From: Clostridia bacterium
GTDB lineage: Bacteria; Bacillota; Clostridia; Oscillospirales; Acutalibacteraceae
Reading direction: 5' to 3'
Assembly: GCA_017382915.1 (NCBI GenBank)
Contig: JAFNZJ010000085.1
Coordinates: 1-13,992 of the forward strand
Length of the DNA: 13,992 nt
Below the pieces are notes generated by a model. It searched no databases. It saw only the letters and a list, made by a program, of their open reading frames with translations, and had not been told where the DNA came from. The position numbers were made by a program, and so were the translations under genes. Of the stretch, positions 5,878-13,116 are shown piece after piece. Each line of letters opens with the position of its first letter. The stretch's first letter is position 1.

Positions 5878-7173
5878 TTACCTTTGCTCGATAACGGTTT
5901 TGCCGCCCATATAAGGCTGAAGCGCTTTTGGAATATTAACGCTGTACTTTTCACCATCAAAGTTAAGGTTATTTTCTAAAAATGCTATAAGCATACGGGG
6001 TGGGGCAACAACGGTGTTATTAAGGGTGTGTGCCAAATATTTTTTGCCGTCTTCACCCTTAACGCGAATACCAAGTCTTCTGGCCTGTGCGTCACCAAGG
6101 TTTGAGCAGGAGCAAACCTCAAAGTATTTTTGCTGTTTGGGGCTCCAAGCCTCAACATCGTATGATTTAACCTTTAAATCGGCAAGGTCACCTGTACAGC
6201 ACTCAAGGGTGCGAACAGGAATATCCAAACTGTTAAAAAGCTCAACCGAGTAGCTCCACATTTTGTTAAACCAGTCCATGCTCTCTTCAGGCTTGCAAAT
6301 AACTATCATTTCTTGCTTTTCAAACTGGTGGATACGGTAAATGCCGCGCTCCTCAATACCGTGGGCGCCCTTTTCCTTTCTAAAGCAGGGTGAATAGCTG
6401 GTCAGGGTAAGGGGCAGCTTTTCCTCGGGGGTGATGGTGTCAATGAATTTACCAATCATTGAATGCTCAGATGTACCTATAAGGTAAAGGTCCTCGCCCT
6501 CAATCTTATACATCATGGCGTCCATTTCTTCAAAGCTCATAACACCGGTAACAACCTTGCTTCTAATCATAAACGGGGGTATGCAGTAGGTAAAGCCCTT
6601 ATCAATCATAAAGTCCCTTGCATAGGCGGTAACGGCGGAATGAAGACGGGCAATATCACCCATAAGATAATAAAAACCTTCACCTGCAACGCGGCCTGCC
6701 GCCTCTTTATCAATGCCTTCAAAAAGTGCCATAATGTCGGTGTGGTAGGGGATTTCAAAATCTTTAACGGTCTTTTCGCCGTACTGTTTAACCTCAACAT
6801 TTTCGCTGTCGTCCTTACCAACAGGTACGCTGTCATCAACAATGTTGGGGATTTTCATTTGAATTTCTTTAACCTTGGTTTCAAGCTCGGCTTCCTTTTC
6901 CTCTAAAGCCTTAAGCTCGGCGGCCTGTTCGTTAACAAGGCGCTTCATATCTTCGGCTTCGTCACGCTTGCCCTGACCCATTAAAACACCAATCTGCTTA
7001 CTAATCTTATTGCGGTTTGAGCGCAGTTCATTTGCTTTGGTGTTGGTGTCACGCTTTTCATTATAAAGTGTAATGATTTCATCCACCAAGGGCAGCTTGG
7101 AATCTTTAAACTTCTTCTTTATATTTTCTTTAACTAAATCGGGGTTTTCGCAAATAAATTTAATATCAAGCAT
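5878..7173 (-). CDS. serS: Seryl-tRNA synthetase
   Basis: A 431-residue class II synthetase that charges tRNA-Ser with serine in the cytosol; the length is normal for bacterial SerRS. Residues 1-110 form the N-terminal tRNA-binding helical arm (charged coiled-coil, about 40-108). The core shows TSEHSMIGKF (234-243), the motif 2 region CFRKEKGAHGIEERGIYRIHQFEK (263-286, containing the ATP-contacting Arg265) and motif 3 HTLNNTVVAPPRMLIAFLEN (382-401). Motif 3 departs from the usual TLNGSGLAVGR pattern, replacing the Gly-Ser-Gly stretch with NTVVAPP, and motif 2 has GAHGIEERG in place of GTAGKDTRG. Both changes fit a clostridial SerRS subtype as I remember it. AGGAGAG lies 8-9 bases before the ATG. 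It has its own promoter and only a short leader with no room for a T-box. Confidence 0.97.
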   Translation of the reverse strand: MLDIKFICENPDLVKENIKKKFKDSKLPLVDEIITLYNEKRDTNTKANELRSNRNKISKQIGVLMGQGKRDEAEDMKRLVNEQAAELKALEEKEAELETKVKEIQMKIPNIVDDSVPVGKDDSENVEVKQYGEKTVKDFEIPYHTDIMALFEGIDKEAAGRVAGEGFYYLMGDIARLHSAVTAYARDFMIDKGFTYCIPPFMIRSKVVTGVMSFEEMDAMMYKIEGEDLYLIGTSEHSMIGKFIDTITPEEKLPLTLTSYSPCFRKEKGAHGIEERGIYRIHQFEKQEMIVICKPEESMDWFNKMWSYSVELFNSLDIPVRTLECCTGDLADLKVKSYDVEAWSPKQQKYFEVCSCSNLGDAQARRLGIRVKGEDGKKYLAHTLNNTVVAPPRMLIAFLENNLNFDGEKYSVNIPKALQPYMGGKTVIEQR

Positions 7174-7206
7174 TTTTCAACTCTCCTGTGTTTTGCTATG
7201 GTATAT

Positions 7207-7235
7207 AGTATAGCACTTTATAAGGCTACTGTCAA
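7207..7235 (-). promoter_or_regulatory. serS promoter
   Basis: On the minus strand a perfect -35 TTGACA (7235-7230), 17-base spacer and -10 TATACT (7212-7207), with TGC before it (extended -10). It is among the strongest promoters in the window, as expected for a housekeeping synthetase. It diverges from the promoter at 7248-7276. Confidence 0.85.
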
Positions 7236-7247
7236 ACAAAAATACTA

Positions 7248-7276
7248 TTGACCAAGCAATATTTTACATATATAAT
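7248..7276 (+). promoter_or_regulatory. Promoter of the MFS-GH2 fusion gene
   Basis: A -35 TTGACC (7248-7253), 17-base spacer and consensus -10 TATAAT (7271-7276), 33 bases before the start codon. Its -35 is only 12 bases from the divergent serS -35. No obvious operator dyad or cre-like site was seen. Confidence 0.8.
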
Positions 7277-7309
7277 TAGGTTATAGTTAAATAAAAAGGC
7301 GGTGCTTTT

Positions 7310-10303
7310 ATGAAGACCAAATTAACCCCAAGATTTTTAACGGCTCTTACAATTTTTAGCCTTATGGGTCAAATTGCCTGGGTTGTTGAAAATATGTATT
7401 TCAATGTATTTATTTATAAAATGTTTAATGCTACTGCGGGTGATATTTCACTAATGGTTGCGGCCAGTGCCGTTGCCGCCACACTTACCACCATATTTAT
7501 GGGCGCCCTGTCCGACAAGGTGGGCAAGCGCAAGCTTTTTATTTGCGGTGGTTACATACTGTGGGGCATTTCAATTTTTAGCTTTGTATTTTTAAGACAA
7601 AATGTTATATCATCGTTTTTTGGTGCTACCGTTTCGGCTGCAAGCGTTGGGGTTAGCCTTACAATAATATTAGACTGTGTAATGACATTTTTTGGCTCAT
7701 CGGCTAATGATGCCGCCTTTAACGCTTGGCTTACCGACAGCACCGACAGTACCAACCGCGGTGCGGCCGAGGGCATAAATGCCATGATGCCGTTAGTTGC
7801 TATTTTGGCGGTGTTTGGCGGATTTATGGCCTTTGATTTAAACAGTGCCGACAGTTGGAGTTTAATATTTACTATAATCGGCGCCGCCACATTGCTTGTG
7901 GGTATTTTGGGTATTTTTATTATAAAAGACCCTGCAATTAAGCCGTCTGAAACGGGTTATTTTAGTAATATTATTTACGGCTTTCGCCCAAAAACGGTAG
8001 TCCAAAATAAAAACCTTTATAAGGCGCTTATGCTTTTTGTTATATTTAACATTTCAATTCAAATTTTTATGCCCTACCTTATTTTATATTATGAGGTATC
8101 GCTTAAAATGGCCGACTATGTGCTAATAATGGCACCTGCCATTATTATAGCATCGGTAGTGACGGTGTTTTGGGGCAGATTTTATGATAAAAAAGGCTTT
8201 AAAACCTCGGCTGTTATTGCCCTTTTGGGACTTATTGCTGGCTATGTAATTTTAAGTCTGTTTAAGGCAACCGCACCCGTTTTTATAGGCTCGCTTTTAA
8301 TGATGAGCGGCTACCTTGCAGGTATGGCTGTTTTTGGCGCCCTTATAAGGGACAATACCCCGCTTGGTAAGTCAGGCGGACTTCAAGGGGTTAGAATTTT
8401 TGCACAGGTTTTACTTCCCGGTATTATAGGTCCGTTTATTGGCAAAACCGTTTTGCAAAATGCAAAGACAGTGCTTAACAGTGACGGCACATATTCATTT
8501 GTGCCAAATGAAAGCATTTTCATAGCGGCACTTATACCTGCCGTTTTGGTTTTGGTGCTTGCCCTTTTGCTTTTTAAAAAGCAGCCGCCAAAGACCGTAA
8601 CCCTAACCACCCCCTTTGAAAAGGATGTGGGGGACGTACCCTTTTCAGACCACCCACGCCCCCAAATGCAAAGGGATGGATATTTAAGCCTTAACGGTGA
8701 GTGGAGCCTTACCTCCTTTGGCAAAAAGGGTGAGGGGGATACTAAAAAAATTAAAGTACCCTTTCCGCCACAGTCAAAGGCATCGGGCGTGTATCAGACC
8801 TTTGATAAAAAAGACACACTTGTTTATGTAAAAAAATTCACCCTGCCAACCGACTTTAAGTATGAAAATATCATACTTCATTTTGATGCGGTGGATGCCG
8901 TTTCGGTGGTGTTTTTAAACGGCAAGCTGCTGGGTAAAAACACTTACGGTTATTTACCCTTTGAGTTTAATATAACCGACCTTTTAAAGGATGGTGAAAA
9001 CACCCTGACTGTTGAGGTCAGAGATGAAACCAACCCCCTTTACCCCTACGGCAAGCAAAGAATAAAGCGGGGCGGTATGTGGTATACTCCCATTTCGGGT
9101 ATATGGCAGTCTGTATGGCTTGAAGGCTGTGCTAAAAATTATATTAAAGAGCTAAAGCTTACCCCCACGCTTAACGAAATTACCATTGACACGGTAGGGG
9201 GCGACGCCAAAAAGCATATTAACATCAGCGGTGTTGGTGAATATGATTATGAGGGTGACAGTATAACAGTAAGAATTGAAAACCCCATTAACTGGACCCC
9301 CGAAAACCCACACCTTTATTACTTTGAATTAACGGCGGGTAAGGATAAGGTAAAATCTTACTTTGCGCTTCGCACCATTTCGGTGCAGGGGTATCAAAGC
9401 TATCCTGTTACCGCCCTTAATGATAAGCCATACTTCTTTAACGGACTTTTAGACCAAGGCTATTATTCTGACGGAATTTATCTGCCCTCCACCCCCGAAG
9501 GCTTTAAAAATGACATTTTAAGGATGAAAGCGCTTGGCTTTAATATGCTTAGAAAGCACATTAAAATTGAGCCTGATTTGTTTTACTATTACTGTGATTT
9601 TTATGGTATGGCAGTATTTCAAGATATGGTTAACAGCGGCAAATACAGCTTTTTTATTGATACCGCACTACCCACCCTTGGCCTTAAAAAAGGCTTTTTG
9701 CACGGGGCAAGTGAAAGGCGTAAGCTGCTTTTTGAAAATGCCGCAAAGGGCACTATAAGTCACCTTTATAACCACCCATCAGTTTTGCAGTATACCATAT
9801 TTAATGAGGGCTGGGGTCAGTATGATAACTTCCGCCTTTATGATGAACTAAAGGCGCTTGACGGCACCCGCCTTTATGACACCGCATCGGGTTGGTTTAG
9901 ACCTAAAAAAAGCGACTTTGAAAGTGAGCATATTTATTTTAAACCCATTAAATTAAAAGCAAAGCTTAAAGCTCCATTGTTCCTTTCAGAGTTTGGCGGT
10001 TATTCTTATAAAATAAGCGACCACAGCTTTAATTTAAGCAAAACCTATGGCTATAAAAAGTTTGATGAACAAAAATCATTTGTTTTGGCAATGCAAAATC
10101 TTTATGAAAATGAAGTTTTGCCGGCAGTAAAAAATGGACTTTCGGCAGCCGTTTTAACGCAGGTTAGCGATGTTGAGGATGAAACCAATGGCATTTTAAC
10201 CTATGACCGTCAGGTGCAAAAGCTTGGGGTCGATGATTTAAAGCCCATTTTTGATAAAATAAGTGAAGAATTTGAAAATTTATATGCCCCCTTTAAGCCT
10301 TAA
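7310..10303 (+). CDS. MFS transporter fused to a GH2 glycoside hydrolase
   Basis: A 997-residue single-frame protein. Residues 1-424 form a transporter with about 12 hydrophobic segments; the MFS motif A is visible as GALSDKVGKRK (65-75) and its second-half echo as GRFYDKKGFK (289-298). Residues about 453-997 form a GH2 enzyme: sugar-binding beta domain (LNGEWSL, 461-467; DAVDAVSVVFLNGK, 526-539; GGMWYTPISGIWQSVWLE, 588-605), Ig-like middle domain (about 610-700) and TIM barrel (about 703-985). The catalytic pair is intact: acid/base Glu833 in FNEGWGQ and nucleophile Glu894 in FLSEFGG. GH2 enzymes hydrolyse beta-galactosides, beta-glucuronides or beta-mannosides; specificity here is unknown. 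The linker (about 425-452) is Lys/Pro-rich. Even TM count and cytosolic motif A predict a cytosolic hydrolase coupled to uptake (inference). There is no internal ribosome site at the junction. AAGGCGGTG precedes the ATG. Confidence 0.93.
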   Translation: MKTKLTPRFLTALTIFSLMGQIAWVVENMYFNVFIYKMFNATAGDISLMVAASAVAATLTTIFMGALSDKVGKRKLFICGGYILWGISIFSFVFLRQNVISSFFGATVSAASVGVSLTIILDCVMTFFGSSANDAAFNAWLTDSTDSTNRGAAEGINAMMPLVAILAVFGGFMAFDLNSADSWSLIFTIIGAATLLVGILGIFIIKDPAIKPSETGYFSNIIYGFRPKTVVQNKNLYKALMLFVIFNISIQIFMPYLILYYEVSLKMADYVLIMAPAIIIASVVTVFWGRFYDKKGFKTSAVIALLGLIAGYVILSLFKATAPVFIGSLLMMSGYLAGMAVFGALIRDNTPLGKSGGLQGVRIFAQVLLPGIIGPFIGKTVLQNAKTVLNSDGTYSFVPNESIFIAALIPAVLVLVLALLLFKKQPPKTVTLTTPFEKDVGDVPFSDHPRPQMQRDGYLSLNGEWSLTSFGKKGEGDTKKIKVPFPPQSKASGVYQTFDKKDTLVYVKKFTLPTDFKYENIILHFDAVDAVSVVFLNGKLLGKNTYGYLPFEFNITDLLKDGENTLTVEVRDETNPLYPYGKQRIKRGGMWYTPISGIWQSVWLEGCAKNYIKELKLTPTLNEITIDTVGGDAKKHINISGVGEYDYEGDSITVRIENPINWTPENPHLYYFELTAGKDKVKSYFALRTISVQGYQSYPVTALNDKPYFFNGLLDQGYYSDGIYLPSTPEGFKNDILRMKALGFNMLRKHIKIEPDLFYYYCDFYGMAVFQDMVNSGKYSFFIDTALPTLGLKKGFLHGASERRKLLFENAAKGTISHLYNHPSVLQYTIFNEGWGQYDNFRLYDELKALDGTRLYDTASGWFRPKKSDFESEHIYFKPIKLKAKLKAPLFLSEFGGYSYKISDHSFNLSKTYGYKKFDEQKSFVLAMQNLYENEVLPAVKNGLSAAVLTQVSDVEDETNGILTYDRQVQKLGVDDLKPIFDKISEEFENLYAPFKP

Positions 10304-10306
10304 TGC

Positions 10307-10335
10307 TTGACTTTTTTAAAGTTTTGGGGTATTAT
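10307..10335 (+). promoter_or_regulatory. thrS promoter
   Basis: A -35 TTGACT (10307-10312), 17-base spacer and -10 TATTAT (10330-10335), four bases after the stop of the MFS-GH2 gene. It predicts a transcript start near 10342, at the 5' end of the T-box leader. No terminator separates the two genes, so read-through is possible. Confidence 0.8.
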
Positions 10336-10341
10336 ATTTAA

Positions 10342-10610
10342 AACGATAATGTGTTGACGGGGACAGTAGCTTTTATTCCACCATCAGAGAGCAGCGGCAT
10401 TTTGCTGTAAGCCGCAGCGGTAAGGATTTTAAGTGAAAACCACCCCTGAGCGCCGACCGAAATAAGGCGGCCGCGTGGTTGCGTTATAAACCTTGAACAA
10501 TCTTTTTAAGGTTGCTTCATCAAGTGGCACCGTTGGTGCAATTTGGGTGGAACCGTGGAAGCATAATTTATGCCTTCATCCCATTAGTGGATGAAGGCTT
10601 TTTTATTTTT
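10342..10610 (+). ncRNA. Threonine-responsive T-box riboswitch upstream of thrS
   Basis: The 10304-10625 gap is a T-box leader. Elements seen: an AGAGAGC motif (10386-10392) with a GCGGC/GCCGC hairpin (10394-10398 with 10411-10415) in stem I; a likely specifier ACC (Thr) at 10439-10441 in GAAAACCAC; a hairpin around AACCTT...AAGGTT (10491-10516, stem III-like); and the T-box GGGTGGAACCG (10545-10555), followed by a terminator hairpin. The TGGA bulge (10548-10551) should pair with a tRNA ending in UCCA, predicting U as discriminator in tRNA-Thr. Uncharged tRNA-Thr would stabilise the antiterminator and switch thrS on. The exact stem I ends and the antiterminator strand pairing were not worked out fully. 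Confidence 0.9.
10572..10610 (+). terminator. T-box-controlled terminator of the thrS leader
   Basis: A 10-bp stem GCCTTCATCC (10572-10581) with GGATGAAGGC (10589-10598), 7-base loop, followed by TTTTTTATTTTT. It lies 15 bases before the thrS start and is the off-state of the T-box. Confidence 0.9.
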
Positions 10611-10625
10611 ATTGGAGGCATTTTT

Positions 10626-12563
10626 ATGATTAACATTACCCTTAAAGGCGAAGTAGTAAAGCAGTTTGATAAGGGCGTAACCCCTTATGAGGTTGCTAAA
10701 AGCATCGGTGCGGGTCTTGCCAAGGCAGTTTGTGCCGCAAGCGTTAACGGTCAAACCGTTGATTTACGCACCCCCCTTAATGAGGACTGCAGTTTAGAGC
10801 TTTTAACCTTTGATGATGAATATGGCAGATTTACCTTCCGCCACACCGCATCACACATATTGGCTCAGGCCGTTAAAAGGCTTTACCCCGATGTAAAGCT
10901 TGCTATTGGCCCCGCTATTGATAACGGTTTTTATTACGATTTTGACAGCGAAAAAATGTTTACCCCCGAAATGCTGGAAAAAATTGAAGAAGAAATGAAA
11001 AAAATCGTTAAAGAGGATATTGCCCTCCAGCGCTTTACCATGCCCCGCGATGAGGCTATAAAGTATTTTGAGCAAAAGGGTGAGGACTATAAGGTGGAGC
11101 TTATAAGCGACCTGCCCGATGGTGAGGAGATTAGCTTTTATTCTCAAGGCGATTTTACCGACCTTTGCGCCGGCGCACACCTTATGTCTACAGGTGCTGT
11201 TAAGGCATTTAAACTGCTTTCGGCAACGGGTGCTTACTGGCGTGGCGATTCTAACCGCAAAATGCTTCAGCGTATTTACGGCACCGCCTTCCCCAAGGCA
11301 TCAATGCTTGAAGAGCATCTTGTAGCACTTGAGGAGGCTAAAAAACGCGACCATAATAAGCTTGGCCGCGAGTTGGAGCTTTTCACCACCTCTGACCTTA
11401 TTGGTCAGGGACTTCCCATAATGCTGCCAAAGGGCGCCCGTATGATTCAACTTTTACAGCGCTTTGTTGAGGATGAGGAACAAAAACGCGGTTGGCTTCT
11501 TACCAAAACACCCTATATGGCAAAGTCCGACCTTTATAAGCTTTCGGGTCACTGGGACCATTATCAAGATGGTATGTTTGTTTTGGGCGATGAGCAAAAG
11601 GATGATGAGGTTTTTGCCCTGCGTCCTATGACCTGCCCCTTCCAGTATCAGGCATATTTAAACCGTGCCCGTTCATATCGTGATTTACCCCTTCGATATA
11701 ATGAAACCTCAACCCTCTTCCGTAATGAGGCATCGGGTGAAATGCACGGACTTATTCGTGTTCGCCAGTTCACCATCTCTGAAGGTCACTTAATGTGCAC
11801 CCCCGAACAGCTGGAGGATGAGTTTAAGGGCTGCTTGGAGCTTGCCATTTATATGCTTAAAACCCTTGGCCTTTATGAGGATGTTTCATACAGATTTTCA
11901 CAGTGGGACCCCGCTGATAGGGATAAATATATCGGCACTGAGGAGCAGTGGGATGAGGCTCAAGGTGTAATGCAAAGAATTTTAGACCACCTTGAAATTC
12001 CTTATAAAATCGGTATTGGTGAAGCCGCATTCTACGGTCCCAAGCTTGATATTCAAATTAAAAATGTTCACGGTAAAGAGGATACTCTTATTACCATTCA
12101 GGTTGACCAAATGTTGGCTGAAAAATTTGGTATGGAGTATGTGGATAAGGACGGCACCAAGAAAAATCCCTACATTATCCACCGCACCTCAATCGGTTGT
12201 TATGAGCGCACCTTGGCACTGCTTATTGAAAAATATGCAGGCGCATTCCCGCTTTGGCTTGCACCCGTTCAGGTTAAGCTTTTACCCATTGCCGACCGTC
12301 ACTTTGACTACGCAAATGAGGTTAAAGCCAAGCTTGAAGCGGTTGGCATGCGTGTTGAGCTTGATGACCGCAATGAAAAAATCGGTTACAAAATTCGTGA
12401 GGCAAGAATGCAGCGTGTACCCTATATGCTGGTTATGGGTGACAGTGAGGTTGCCGATGGCACACTTTCGGTTCGCTCCCGTAAAGAGGGCGACCTTGGC
12501 GCAAAATCGGTTGATGAATTTATAGCCGCCGCCCTGGTTGAAATAAATACCAAAGCAAAATAG
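10626..12563 (+). CDS. thrS: Threonyl-tRNA synthetase
   Basis: A 645-residue class II synthetase charging tRNA-Thr; length matches bacterial ThrRS. Order: TGS domain (about 1-62), editing N2 domain with HxxxH (His73, His77) and CxxxH (Cys181, His185), catalytic core (about 245-540) with motif 2 in LFRNEASGEMHGLIRVRQF (364-382), and anticodon-binding domain starting at WLAPVQV (544-550). The zinc ligands expected from the family are present: Cys337, His388 and His519. Cys337 lies in TCPFQ, where many ThrRS have CPGH, a variant I associate with clostridial enzymes. The start ATG at 10626 has GGAGG at 10614-10618; an upstream in-frame start at 10512 would run through the T-box and is rejected. 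Expression should be under T-box control; a strong terminator follows. Confidence 0.98.
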   Translation: MINITLKGEVVKQFDKGVTPYEVAKSIGAGLAKAVCAASVNGQTVDLRTPLNEDCSLELLTFDDEYGRFTFRHTASHILAQAVKRLYPDVKLAIGPAIDNGFYYDFDSEKMFTPEMLEKIEEEMKKIVKEDIALQRFTMPRDEAIKYFEQKGEDYKVELISDLPDGEEISFYSQGDFTDLCAGAHLMSTGAVKAFKLLSATGAYWRGDSNRKMLQRIYGTAFPKASMLEEHLVALEEAKKRDHNKLGRELELFTTSDLIGQGLPIMLPKGARMIQLLQRFVEDEEQKRGWLLTKTPYMAKSDLYKLSGHWDHYQDGMFVLGDEQKDDEVFALRPMTCPFQYQAYLNRARSYRDLPLRYNETSTLFRNEASGEMHGLIRVRQFTISEGHLMCTPEQLEDEFKGCLELAIYMLKTLGLYEDVSYRFSQWDPADRDKYIGTEEQWDEAQGVMQRILDHLEIPYKIGIGEAAFYGPKLDIQIKNVHGKEDTLITIQVDQMLAEKFGMEYVDKDGTKKNPYIIHRTSIGCYERTLALLIEKYAGAFPLWLAPVQVKLLPIADRHFDYANEVKAKLEAVGMRVELDDRNEKIGYKIREARMQRVPYMLVMGDSEVADGTLSVRSRKEGDLGAKSVDEFIAAALVEINTKAK

Positions 12564-12582
12564 ACTTTAAAGTAGTATAATA

Positions 12583-12619
12583 AAAAACGGTGACTTGCAT
12601 TTAACAAGTCACCGTTTTT
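12583..12619. terminator. Bidirectional intrinsic terminator (thrS / HPr-like gene)
   Basis: A perfect 15-bp stem (AAAAACGGTGACTTG and complement) with a 7-base loop, A-run before and T-run after. It sits between convergent thrS and the HPr-like gene and can serve both. Confidence 0.93.
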
Positions 12620-12628
12620 ATCGTTTTA

Positions 12629-12883
12629 TTATACCGTTGCGTGTTGCTTTGGCGGCACATACTTAAATTTTTCAACCTGCTCTAAAAGGGCGTTATCTTC
12701 ATCAACATTTGCAACCATTGTAAGGGGAGCGGTTAAATCTAAGCTAAGTACACCCATTACCGATTTTGCGTTTACTATATATTTGCCGCTAAGCAGTTCA
12801 ATATCATAATTTTTTTCAGATGCGCCCGCAACAAATTCGCGCACATCCTCAAGCGTTTTAAGAACAATTTTTTGCTCTATCAT
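12629..12883 (-). CDS. HPr-like protein lacking the active-site histidine
   Basis: An 84-residue protein of HPr size and fold pattern. Residues 37-49, VNAKSVMGVLSLD, match the HPr regulatory region (KSIMGVMSLG); Ser41 corresponds to HPr Ser46, the target of HPr kinase. The phosphotransfer site normally written GIHARPA is absent: aligning from Ser41 backwards puts Thr10 where His15 should be and Glu12 where Arg17 should be. It should therefore be unable to carry PTS phosphate, but might still be serine-phosphorylated and act as a CcpA-type partner, as the Crh protein of Bacillus does. This is inference. AAAGGGG lies 9 bases upstream of the ATG. It is a single gene with its own promoter and shares a terminator with thrS. 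Confidence 0.85.
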   Translation of the reverse strand: MIEQKIVLKTLEDVREFVAGASEKNYDIELLSGKYIVNAKSVMGVLSLDLTAPLTMVANVDEDNALLEQVEKFKYVPPKQHATV

Positions 12884-12928
12884 AAGGGCATGCCCCTTTC
12901 TGCTTTATTTTTGCTTTAAAGCCTACTG

Positions 12929-12957
12929 ATAATACTACTTTTTTTGAAAAATGTCAA
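12929..12957 (-). promoter_or_regulatory. Promoter of the HPr-like gene
   Basis: On the minus strand TTGACA (12957-12952), 17-base spacer and TATTAT (12934-12929), 45 bases before the start codon. Confidence 0.8.
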
Positions 12958-13005
12958 CCCCCAAGCATTTATAAAAGGTCTTTTTGCCGTAATATGGCAA
13001 AGGTT

Positions 13006-13027
13006 GTAACTTTTTTGTAACTTTTTT
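13006..13027 (+). repeat. Tandem 11-bp repeat upstream of the CdaR-like gene
   Basis: GTAACTTTTTT occurs twice head-to-tail (13006-13016 and 13017-13027). The pair ends 21 bases before the -35 box of the next promoter. One helical turn of spacing would suit a regulator-binding or UP-type element, but chance in an A/T-rich intergenic region is possible. Confidence 0.5.
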
Positions 13028-13048
13028 ATGGAAATTATAATATTTCTC

Positions 13049-13077
13049 TTGCAAAATTATTTAAAAAAGTGTACAAT
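13049..13077 (+). promoter_or_regulatory. Promoter of the CdaR-like regulator gene
   Basis: TTGCAA (13049-13054), 17-base spacer and TACAAT (13072-13077), 39 bases before the start codon. Confidence 0.7.
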
Positions 13078-13116
13078 AGACTAGTAATAATGTAAATATA
13101 AGGAGTTGTTTTCTTT

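Noticed and set aside
6463..6906. A 147-codon plus-strand frame inside serS
   Set aside because: It is antisense to the serS coding sequence; its apparent composition follows from the serS codons.
8580..8670. Whether the MFS-GH2 fusion could be two genes
   Set aside because: No stop codon, frameshift or ribosome site is present at the junction; the only nearby ATG (about 8666) has no Shine-Dalgarno sequence. Sequencing error cannot be excluded without reads.
10512..10625. N-terminal extension of thrS from an upstream in-frame ATG
   Set aside because: It would translate through the T-box and terminator; ThrRS homology begins at 10626, where a GGAGG site fits.
11992..12525. A 177-codon second-frame reading inside thrS
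   Set aside because: It overlaps the catalytic and anticodon-binding domains of thrS in the wrong frame, with no ribosome site.
12886..12895. Palindrome GGGCATGCCC overlapping the leader of the HPr-like gene
   Set aside because: It is only 10 bases and overlaps the G-rich ribosome site; no matching site occurs elsewhere in the window, so chance is likely.
12980..13000. Short hairpin TTTGCC/GGCAAA between the HPr-like and CdaR-like genes
   Set aside because: The stem is only 6 bp and lacks a T-run; too weak to call a terminator or riboswitch.
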